A DNA stretch of 6,613 nt from the NCBI GenBank assembly GCA_034002905.1, contig JAVEZQ010000026.1, forward strand, positions 1 to 6,613. Reading direction: 5' to 3'. The position numbers and the translations under genes were made by a program. Source of the DNA: UBA8914 sp034002905. Lineage in GTDB: Bacteria; Pseudomonadota; Alphaproteobacteria; UBA9219. The notes under the pieces were generated by a model. It worked only from the letters and a program-made list of their open reading frames with translations. It was not told where the DNA came from and searched no databases. Of the stretch, positions 1 through 5,790 are shown in pieces (the first letter of the stretch is position 1; every line of letters begins with the position of its first letter).

Positions 1-739
1 GCTTGGGGAGGGCCTTTAGATAGTCTTGATAAGGGTTCTTCTTGGCAAGTTCAGCGACAAGGCCCAAGGACCCTTCCATTGTTGCCCGTTTGCACAAAAC
101 GCCGAGAAGAGAAACCATTAGCTCATCTGCATAAAGTCCGTTTCGATTGCCCCCCAGATTGCGCAACGAAATTTCCTTCATTGGAATTTTTATAGGCCCT
201 TCAGTCAGGGAGGGGTGGATTACGACGATTTCACCACCCGTAAATTTGACCTCATTTACAATCAGCCGCCATTGTTCTGTCAAAGAGGGGTCGTTGTCCT
301 TCGCCATTTTTACTTTTTCGGTAATTTTCTCATTGGCGTAATTTTGTATCACGCGCTGAATATCCCTTAAATTATTCTTTTGGTCAGTATTAGTTTCAAA
401 AAGAATCCGGGGACGATCAATCACTATCTCTTGCACGGTCAGAACACGTTCCCGTGACATCGCTGGGGGGGTAAATTTTGTCATGATCATGGGGATCGTA
501 ATTGCTTCTTGCTTCGAAAAGCCATCAGGATTCTTAATACGAATATCTTCGATTTGCCCCTGCCCTTGATCGAGCGCAATCATCGCACGCTGCACCCAAG
601 CCTTCGTTTGTATCGCCTCTTCCAACATGGCACGAAGCTGACGCCGAACAACCTGATCGGGATGGGTTTTTGTAAAGACATAAAAACCGCCCGCGAATAA
701 GGCAAACACCACGGCTAACGCGATAAGAATCTTTTTCAT
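1..739 (-). CDS. AsmA-like envelope protein, partial (C-terminal part beyond left edge)
   Basis: The reading frame is open from an ATG at 739-737 to the left edge, giving 246 residues with no stop, so the 3' end is missing. Residues 1-3 (MKK) and a hydrophobic stretch at about 4-22 form a single N-terminal membrane anchor or uncleaved signal; the rest is soluble and probably periplasmic. Residues 58-75 (a GQGQIEDIRIKNPDGF-type segment) and 102-116 (VQEIVIDRPRILFET) resemble the 'G.I.G..I.NP.GF... I..I.ID.P.I.FE' pattern of AsmA-like/DUF-type envelope proteins, as I recall it. Large AsmA-like proteins act in envelope lipid or outer-membrane homeostasis; the role of this small-type relative is unknown. 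The start is supported by an AGGTGG ribosome site about 4 nt upstream. It lies 65 bp downstream of galE on the same strand, so it is probably in the same operon. I am sure it is a gene, moderately sure of the family, and do not know the function. Confidence 0.8.
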   Translation of the reverse strand, partial: MKKILIALAVVFALFAGGFYVFTKTHPDQVVRRQLRAMLEEAIQTKAWVQRAMIALDQGQGQIEDIRIKNPDGFSKQEAITIPMIMTKFTPPAMSRERVLTVQEIVIDRPRILFETNTDQKNNLRDIQRVIQNYANEKITEKVKMAKDNDPSLTEQWRLIVNEVKFTGGEIVVIHPSLTEGPIKIPMKEISLRNLGGNRNGLYADELMVSLLGVLCKRATMEGSLGLVAELAKKNPYQDYLKALPK

Positions 740-763
740 GGCCCACCTTTACCTTCTGCTACT

Positions 764-791
764 ATTAAAAGAGCGTGACCTATTTTCTTAA
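764..791 (-). promoter_or_regulatory. weak candidate promoter for the AsmA-like gene
   Basis: In the 65-bp gap after galE the minus strand carries TTAAGA (791-786, 4 of 6 matches to the -35 consensus) and TTTAAT (769-764, 5 of 6 matches to the -10 consensus) with a 16-bp spacer. This could allow internal transcription of the last gene separately from galE. AT-rich gaps give such matches by chance, so this is only a candidate. Confidence 0.2.
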
Positions 792-804
792 CATTTTCAA
801 GAAG

Positions 805-1815
805 TCATTCATAGCCATTGGGGTTTTGCGATTGCCAGTTCCAGCTGTCACGACACATCTGGGCCAAATCGCAGTGCGCGCGCCAGCCCAGAAGAGTTTC
901 AGCCAAAGAGGCGTCAGCATAACACGTCGCAATATCCCCCGGACGGCGTGGTGCGATCACATAGGGTATCTTCTGGCCACTACTCGCCTCATACGCTTTG
1001 ACAATATCCAGAACGCTATAACCCTGTCCCGTCCCAAGATTGACCGTCAAGCTTTCGTGCTTCTCGGCCATATAATCCAGCGCCTTAACGTGTCCGATGG
1101 CCAGATCGACAACATGCACATAATCGCGCACGCCTGTTCCATCCGGCGTATCGTAATCATTGCCCCACACATTGAGAGCCTCGCGCTGGCCCAGCGCTAC
1201 CTGACTGACATAAGGGAAAAGATTGTTGGGAATGCCCCGCGGGTTTTCGCCAATCAATCCGCTTTCATGCGCACCAACGGGATTGAAGTAACGCAACAAC
1301 GCAGCCTTGTGTGCTGGCGCCGTGGCCAAGAAATCCGTGATCATCCCCTCGGCCACCAGCTTAGTCTGGCCATAGGGGTTCGTTGTTGACAAGGGATGCT
1401 TTTCATCCAAAGGCAGATATTGGGGAGCCCCATAAACAGTCGCCGAAGAGCTGAAAACAATAAACGGCACGCCAACCTTTTTCATGCCCATTAAAATACT
1501 CAGCGTCCCGCCGACATTGTTGTCGTAATAATCCAACGGTTTTTCGACAGACTCGCCAACTGCCTTGAGCCCCGCAAAATGGATCACGGCATCGCAGCGA
1601 TGGGCACGCAAACTTTCCTCGACCTTCGCGCGATCCCGCACATCCCCTTCGACAAAGACAGGGGCGCTGCCCGCAATCTTTTCAATCCGGCCAACGACGC
1701 GAGCATCCGCATTGCACAGATTGTCGTAAAGAACGACATCGTGACCCGCCTTAAGCAATTCAACCGCTGTGTGCGATCCGATATAACCTGCACCGCCTGT
1801 TACAAAAACTTTCAT
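805..1815 (-). CDS. galE: UDP-glucose 4-epimerase (GalE)
   Basis: This 336-residue protein has the usual length of bacterial GalE, a short-chain dehydrogenase/reductase that interconverts UDP-glucose and UDP-galactose in the cytoplasm using bound NAD. Visible landmarks are the Rossmann GGAGYIGS motif at residues 7-14, the acidic DN pair at 31-32 ending strand 2, the HFAG..AVGES segment near 79-89, and the SSSATVYG segment at 122-129 with the catalytic Ser/Thr. The catalytic Y148-x3-K152 pair lies within NPYGQTK, followed by the LRYFNPVGAH segment at 174-183, a VRDYVHVVDLA segment at 229-239 and RRPGD at 290-294. All key residues are present, so it should be active. Some family members also accept UDP-GlcNAc; this cannot be decided here. 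The ATG at 1815 is preceded by an AAGGAAG ribosome site. It sits 21 bp downstream of the glycosyltransferase gene on the same strand, which fits provision of UDP-galactose for the polysaccharide made by this locus. Confidence 0.96.
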   Translation of the reverse strand: MKVFVTGGAGYIGSHTAVELLKAGHDVVLYDNLCNADARVVGRIEKIAGSAPVFVEGDVRDRAKVEESLRAHRCDAVIHFAGLKAVGESVEKPLDYYDNNVGGTLSILMGMKKVGVPFIVFSSSATVYGAPQYLPLDEKHPLSTTNPYGQTKLVAEGMITDFLATAPAHKAALLRYFNPVGAHESGLIGENPRGIPNNLFPYVSQVALGQREALNVWGNDYDTPDGTGVRDYVHVVDLAIGHVKALDYMAEKHESLTVNLGTGQGYSVLDIVKAYEASSGQKIPYVIAPRRPGDIATCYADASLAETLLGWRAHCDLAQMCRDSWNWQSQNPNGYE

Positions 1816-1821
1816 ATCGCG

Positions 1822-1831
1822 CTCTTCCTTT
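1822..1831 (-). promoter_or_regulatory. ribosome binding site of galE
   Basis: On the minus strand the 21-bp gap between the glycosyltransferase stop and the galE ATG carries AAAGGAAGAG, with the GGA core about 9-11 nt from the start codon. The gap is too short for a separate promoter plus leader, so galE is most likely cotranscribed with the upstream glycosyltransferase. Confidence 0.7.
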
Positions 1832-1836
1832 CAGAC

Positions 1837-2991
1837 TTATAAGCCTGCGGCCTTGATGGCCCTATCATAGCTTTCGAGTTGATTTTCTGGGCTGCTGACC
1901 TGCCAGCCTGCCCGTGCGATAGCAGCCATGTAGTCAGGCTCATCATACATACGTCGCATGGCTTGTGCAGCAAAATCGCCGTCAGGATCGGCCCATGAAA
2001 TAGTCCCGTAAACACCGCTTTCGTCAAACATCTCGACAACACGGGCGGGGACCAGAACGCTGTCCTCCTCTGTCATAAAATCCATATTACCCGACCATGC
2101 CGTCGCAATCACAGCCAATCCGGCCATTCGCGCTTCAAGTAACGGCAAACCGAACCCTTCAGCACGATGCAGCGAGACAAACACATGCGACGTTGCCACA
2201 AGCGCATCAACCTCCTCGCGAGACAAGGTTTGCATCAAGATCGTAATACGGGGATCGTCGGCAACCGCCTTAATAAAAGCCTTGATCTCCGGTATATCCT
2301 TGCTTCCCTGCAGCTTGATCACCAGCTTCACATCTTGTTCAACAGGAAAAGCCTTTTGAAAGGCCTTGACCGCTGCTGCCGGATTTTTGCGCGTGAGGCC
2401 GGAACGCGCATCCGCCATCGCCAGAAAAACCAAAGGCTCCTGCCCTTTGGCCCACACGCGCGGCGCAGCACTATACTTCTCCATCACATGCGGCACGACA
2501 TAGATGGGGCACTTGTAAAGTTTGGCAAGTCCCTGCGCGGAGAAGCTGCTGGTTGTCCAAATCTCGTCCCACACATCATCATAGACGGGCCAGTTGACGG
2601 GCGCCTCTGATGACTCCCACGCAAAGTAACCAATCCGTTTTGCGTTCTTGATACTTTCTCTTAATGGCCATGCCTGCTGCACAAACTGCGAGGCCGCACA
2701 ATGAAAAATAAACACAGCGTCCTTATCACACGCAATGGTCTTGAACGGGTTTTTGATCGTCGGCGTTATGTCCACACATTGCACATCATGCCCTAAACGC
2801 TCAAGCGCGCGTGCATGATAATTTGCGCCATTTGTAAGCCCGTTTTGCACGCCGAAGCGGCAAATGATGTTGATACGCCGCGAAGCTTGCGCCTGTCTTG
2901 CAGACAGGGATGTCTTCCGCACAGCGGCATAAGCAACCCTCGTAAAGAAAAAATAGTAAATTCGCTTCGCAACTCGCAATAAATGCCGCAT
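1837..2991 (-). CDS. GT4-type (GT-B fold) glycosyltransferase
   Basis: This 384-residue protein is a typical length for a GT-B glycosyltransferase. The C-terminal half has the diagnostic nucleotide-sugar site: HRAEGFGLPLLEA at residues 275-287, with the E-x7-E pair at E278 and E286, followed by AG.AVIAT..SGN..F at 290-306. The N-terminal domain starts with a beta strand at about 40-45 (INIICR) and a glycine-containing loop at 47-56 (GVQNGLTNGA) before an ARAL..LGHDV helix-strand unit. Residues 1-22 are basic and aromatic (RIYYFFFTRV) and could bind the inner membrane peripherally. It probably adds a sugar to a lipid-linked repeat unit; donor and acceptor are unknown. The ATG at 2991 is the only sensible start and has GGAAG 5 nt upstream. 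It is the first gene of the leftward operon with galE, which hints at, but does not prove, a galactose donor. Confidence 0.9.
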   Translation of the reverse strand: MRHLLRVAKRIYYFFFTRVAYAAVRKTSLSARQAQASRRINIICRFGVQNGLTNGANYHARALERLGHDVQCVDITPTIKNPFKTIACDKDAVFIFHCAASQFVQQAWPLRESIKNAKRIGYFAWESSEAPVNWPVYDDVWDEIWTTSSFSAQGLAKLYKCPIYVVPHVMEKYSAAPRVWAKGQEPLVFLAMADARSGLTRKNPAAAVKAFQKAFPVEQDVKLVIKLQGSKDIPEIKAFIKAVADDPRITILMQTLSREEVDALVATSHVFVSLHRAEGFGLPLLEARMAGLAVIATAWSGNMDFMTEEDSVLVPARVVEMFDESGVYGTISWADPDGDFAAQAMRRMYDEPDYMAAIARAGWQVSSPENQLESYDRAIKAAGL

Positions 2992-2996
2992 CGTTC

Positions 2997-3001
2997 TTCC
3001 A
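2997..3001 (-). promoter_or_regulatory. ribosome binding site of the glycosyltransferase gene
   Basis: Minus-strand GGAAG (complement of CTTCC at about 2996-3000) lies 4-5 nt upstream of the ATG at 2991. It supports this start as the beginning of the leftward operon. Confidence 0.6.
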
Positions 3002-3012
3002 CTCCAAACCCC

Positions 3013-3020
3013 ATAATATA
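3013..3020 (-). promoter_or_regulatory. candidate -10 element for the leftward glycosyltransferase-galE operon
   Basis: The minus strand reads TATATTAT at 3020-3013, which contains overlapping -10-like hexamers (TATATT, TATTAT) about 22-27 nt upstream of the glycosyltransferase start. No convincing -35 hexamer lies 16-18 bp further up; the best is only T-rich (TTTTAT near 3041-3036). If used, the promoter is weak or needs an activator, and the leader is short. Confidence 0.3.
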
Positions 3021-3048
3021 AGGGACATATAACGGATAAAATGCGCTG

Positions 3049-3078
3049 TGGACAGGGTTATGTGCCCTCTTTTATAGT
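3049..3078 (+). promoter_or_regulatory. sigma70-like promoter of the secreted glycosidase gene
   Basis: TGGACA at 3049-3054 matches the -35 consensus at 5 of 6 positions, and TATAGT at 3073-3078 matches the -10 consensus at 5 of 6, with an 18-bp spacer. Transcription would begin near 3085, giving a leader of about 35 nt before the ATG at 3120. It is the best promoter match I see in the window and lies in the only divergent intergenic region. Confidence 0.5.
3054..3068. repeat. short inverted repeat in the promoter spacer (possible operator)
   Basis: AGGG at 3054-3057 and CCCT at 3065-3068 form a 4-bp inverted repeat separated by 7 bases. It lies between the proposed -35 and -10 elements of the rightward promoter. 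The right half (GTTATGTGCCCT, 3057-3068) is also an imperfect inverted match to AGGGACATATAAC at 3021-3033. A regulator site is possible, but the arms are short and chance is a real alternative. Confidence 0.25.
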
Positions 3079-3105
3079 TACTGAGCCAAAGACGCCCGCC
3101 CTCGC

Positions 3106-3112
3106 GAGGAGA
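3106..3112 (+). promoter_or_regulatory. strong ribosome binding site of the secreted glycosidase gene
   Basis: GAGGAGA lies 7 nt upstream of the ATG at 3120, close to the ideal Shine-Dalgarno sequence and spacing. It fixes the start that yields the signal peptide. Confidence 0.8.
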
Positions 3113-3119
3113 CCGCTTT

Positions 3120-4421
3120 ATGAAACCGTCATCTATCCTTCTGATTCTCCTTGCAATCCTTGGGTTGTCCCCCTGCAGCGCACAGGCGCAAGCCACCATC
3201 CCCGAAGTACAAGCCACAAGTGCCATCGACTTTCTGAACTCCCTTGGGATCAACACCCATGTGGCGCAAGGTTATAACCCCAAGAATTACATTGAGCCTC
3301 TCAAATATACCGGTATCCGCAACATCCGCGATGCGGCCTCGAATATGTCGGGTTATTTTATGTTGCATCAAGAGGCAGGCATTCGCGTAAATCTTGTCGG
3401 CAGCAAGCTGCACCATTTGATCCCTGCCGCACAAACGCTGGCAAAGAGCGGTATCCTTATGGCAATTGAAGGACCCAACGAGCCGAACAATTGGCCTATC
3501 ACCTACAAAGGTGAAAAAGGCGGCGGCAAAGGATCATGGAAAGCCGTGGCCGAGTTCCAGCGCGATTTGTACAAGACCGTCAAGTCTGATCCAATCCTCA
3601 AAGATTATCCTGTGTTCCATATCTCAGAAAGCGGGGCGCAGACGGACAATATGGGCCTTCAATTCCTCACCATTCCTGAGGGAGCCAATACGCTTATGCC
3701 CGCCGGAACAACTTATGCGGACTATGCCAATGCCCATAATTATGTCACCGGCATTGGCGGGCATCATGTCGATAATCAGGCGTGGAATGCGGCCGATCCA
3801 ACGCTCAACAGCTTTTGGGATGGGCTTTATGGTAATTATGGTCGCACATGGCTTAAGAAATTCAAAGGCTACAGCAACGAAGAACTTGTGACCCTGCCGC
3901 GCGTTTCAACCGAAACAGGCTGGGGCACCGAAAAAGGCGTCGCATCGGAACGGGTGCAGGGCATTATGCTCGTCAACACCTACCTTGCGCAGTTCAAGCG
4001 TGGCTGGGCCTATACCTTCATCTATCAACTAGGCGAAGCCGAAGGCAGCAAAGGACTGCAAGGCATTTATCACAAAAACTGGCAACCCAAACCTGCCGCG
4101 CATTATATCCATAATCTGACGACCATTCTGGCCGATCCGGCGCGTGGGCCCAAGCTTGAAAAGCTGGCCTATGACATTCCCAACCAACCCAAAGCCGTTC
4201 ATGATTTGCTTTTACAGAAAAGCAACGGGTGGTTCTTCCTTGTTGTTTGGGGCGAGAAAGTCAAAGGCAGTGACAATATCGTCGTGCGCCTTGCCACACC
4301 GGCAAGAAAGGTCTTGATCTTTGACGTGACCAAAAGCGCCAAACCGCAAAAAACCCTTACAAACGTTTCAGAAATCCCGCTAACGCTCACCGACCACGCG
4401 ATGGTGCTGGAGATTCGATAG
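3120..4421 (+). CDS. secreted glycoside hydrolase-like protein (probable clan GH-A TIM barrel)
   Basis: This 433-residue protein starts with a Sec signal peptide: basic K2, a hydrophobic core at about 5-17, and an AQAQA site for cleavage near residue 25. C19 follows LSP, which is a poor lipobox, so it is probably soluble in the periplasm or exported. The mature part looks like a (beta/alpha)8 glycosidase. INTHV appears at 44-48, and GPNEPN at 118-123 places E121 as candidate acid/base. A glycine-rich loop follows (131-138), then AHNYV at 205-209 and STETGWGT at 263-270 with E265 as candidate nucleophile. The two glutamates are 144 residues apart, usual for clan GH-A families such as GH5, GH39 or GH30. 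Residues from about 345 may form a small beta domain. The exact family and substrate are not readable. The setting beside Wzx/Wzy genes suggests trimming or release of the polysaccharide, as PslG does in the Psl system. It has its own promoter and diverges from the glycosyltransferase gene. Confidence 0.85.
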   Translation: MKPSSILLILLAILGLSPCSAQAQATIPEVQATSAIDFLNSLGINTHVAQGYNPKNYIEPLKYTGIRNIRDAASNMSGYFMLHQEAGIRVNLVGSKLHHLIPAAQTLAKSGILMAIEGPNEPNNWPITYKGEKGGGKGSWKAVAEFQRDLYKTVKSDPILKDYPVFHISESGAQTDNMGLQFLTIPEGANTLMPAGTTYADYANAHNYVTGIGGHHVDNQAWNAADPTLNSFWDGLYGNYGRTWLKKFKGYSNEELVTLPRVSTETGWGTEKGVASERVQGIMLVNTYLAQFKRGWAYTFIYQLGEAEGSKGLQGIYHKNWQPKPAAHYIHNLTTILADPARGPKLEKLAYDIPNQPKAVHDLLLQKSNGWFFLVVWGEKVKGSDNIVVRLATPARKVLIFDVTKSAKPQKTLTNVSEIPLTLTDHAMVLEIR

Positions 4422-5790
4422 CTGACGGAGTGGCCTTCTTCTGCGACAAAGCAACAACTGTACCGAACAACAGGCCCTGAACAATCCCGAAATCCGGCGT
4501 TGTTCCGGCAAGGAATCCTGCGGCAAACATCGGTAGCAGCGCACGCTTGATCCCCCCGATCATCGCCTCTTCCCGTGAGTTGCGGTCGGGCGCGTGGCGT
4601 AGATAAAGAGACAACAGGAACGAGCCAAACAACCCTGCCCCCAAAATGCCCGTGCTAGCCAAAATATTGGCAAAAAAGTTTGACGTTCGCACGGAACCCA
4701 CGCCGACGCCAAGGCCATAAGACTCTATAAACGCATCAAGTCCCGCCGCCGTCCAGCTCGACCGCTCGACATAGGAAGTCGTCTCTGTCTTCTCGATCAA
4801 AAGCGTGTTCACAAGATCGGCAAAATAAGACAGAAAATCGCTGTTAAACAGCAAGACAATCAAAAACACAAAACCGAGCAAAAAGGCGCTCAGCGCTTTT
4901 TTCCTAATTGATTTGCGCAAGATCTTTCCCTCTGCCGATATGGCGTCAACATCATAAAACAGATAAATACCAAGCAGAAGAAACAGCGAAGCATAGGCGG
5001 TGGAAGACACAGATAGAAAACCCATCAACACACATCCCCACCCGACCAGCGGCACCCATACACGCCGCATGGGCGGCGTATAAACGGGTCGCAGGAAAAG
5101 AAGAAGAGACGCCGACGCGACGGCAAGACCGCCAAAGGAAGCAGGCTCAGGCGTGAGGCCCAGCACACGCCGCGCCTCCAGAATACTTCCGGCGGAATAG
5201 CCATAATTGGCGGTGTAGAAAACCTTGAGAGCATCGGCCTGCCCGATCGCATTGGCAATGATATCAATCAATCCCGTCACAATCACGGCAATTCCACCAG
5301 CGAAAAACGCCTTCAGCAAAGCATCTAGAAAATCCGGCTTCTTGCGCAACAGCGCAAAAATCGCTGCGGCCATAAAAACGGACAAAAAAAGATAGCCTGT
5401 CTGGGTAAAGTTCGTCACCGACGGCATAACACGATCTAAAGAAGGAAAGCGCATGCTATAAACAGAGATTTGCCCCGCGAAAAGTCTTGGTAGAAAAACA
5501 GCCCCAACTGCCGCAATAGCAAAAAATAAACCGAGAAGCCCCAGCTTTCTAAAATTGGAAAGCGACAACAAAGCCTCTTTTACAATCTCAGGTTTCATAA
5601 AAACGCGCATAAGGAATAACAGAACAGCCAGACTATCTGGTACGATACTTGTCCCCCCCAAAAGCTCCGGCGGAATGACCGACATCGCGGCTAAAGACGA
5701 AAAAACAAAAACCATCCCCAACAAATACGGAAGCGGCAAAACGAGGCCGACAAGCAAAACAAAAAAAATGGTGGTTGTTGCAAAATTCAT
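4387..5790 (-). CDS. Wzy-type polysaccharide polymerase / O-antigen ligase-like membrane protein
   Basis: This 467-residue, very hydrophobic protein has roughly 11-13 predicted membrane segments. Clear ones are at about 5-20, 22-38, 50-64, 84-101, 131-148, 160-182, 245-262, 264-280, 300-316, 375-396, 412-430 and 434-449. Wzy-like marks are RVLGLTPEPASFGG at 208-221, an SVSSTAY segment at 260-266, ERSSW at 342-346 in a periplasmic loop, and GLGVGVGSVRTSNF at 359-372. The arginines in such loops (here R208, R343, R368) are typical of polymerases that join lipid-linked repeat units in the periplasm. O-antigen ligases (WaaL) share the overall plan, but the flippase directly upstream favours polymerase. 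The ATG at 5790 overlaps the flippase stop by 4 bp (ATGA), indicating translational coupling. The 3' end overlaps the convergent glycosidase gene by 35 bp. The C-terminal tail after residue 450 is short, polar and proline/serine-rich. Confidence 0.85.
   Translation of the reverse strand: MNFATTTIFFVLLVGLVLPLPYLLGMVFVFSSLAAMSVIPPELLGGTSIVPDSLAVLLFLMRVFMKPEIVKEALLSLSNFRKLGLLGLFFAIAAVGAVFLPRLFAGQISVYSMRFPSLDRVMPSVTNFTQTGYLFLSVFMAAAIFALLRKKPDFLDALLKAFFAGGIAVIVTGLIDIIANAIGQADALKVFYTANYGYSAGSILEARRVLGLTPEPASFGGLAVASASLLLFLRPVYTPPMRRVWVPLVGWGCVLMGFLSVSSTAYASLFLLLGIYLFYDVDAISAEGKILRKSIRKKALSAFLLGFVFLIVLLFNSDFLSYFADLVNTLLIEKTETTSYVERSSWTAAGLDAFIESYGLGVGVGSVRTSNFFANILASTGILGAGLFGSFLLSLYLRHAPDRNSREEAMIGGIKRALLPMFAAGFLAGTTPDFGIVQGLLFGTVVALSQKKATPSAIESPAPSRGR

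Noticed and set aside
775..1389. 204-codon plus-strand open frame antisense to galE
   Set aside because: It lies wholly opposite the strongly supported galE frame apart from a few codons, has no ribosome site, and its translation shows no recognisable motif; it is a shadow of galE codon bias.
2167..2610. 147-codon plus-strand frame inside the glycosyltransferase gene
   Set aside because: It is antisense to conserved GT4 motifs and lacks a ribosome site and any recognisable motif.
3130..3176. Lipoprotein signal at Cys19 of the secreted glycosidase
   Set aside because: The residue before the cysteine is proline and the preceding residues do not fit a canonical lipobox; an AQA signal peptidase I site follows directly and explains the region better.
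2801..3256. 151-codon minus-strand frame spanning the divergent intergenic region
   Set aside because: It overlaps the starts of two well-supported genes in other frames, covers their promoters, and shows no domain-like pattern.
4393..4405. ACCA-N5-TGGT hairpin as a bidirectional terminator at the convergent junction
   Set aside because: The stem is only 4 bp and no T-tract follows on either strand, so it does not meet the pattern of an intrinsic terminator.
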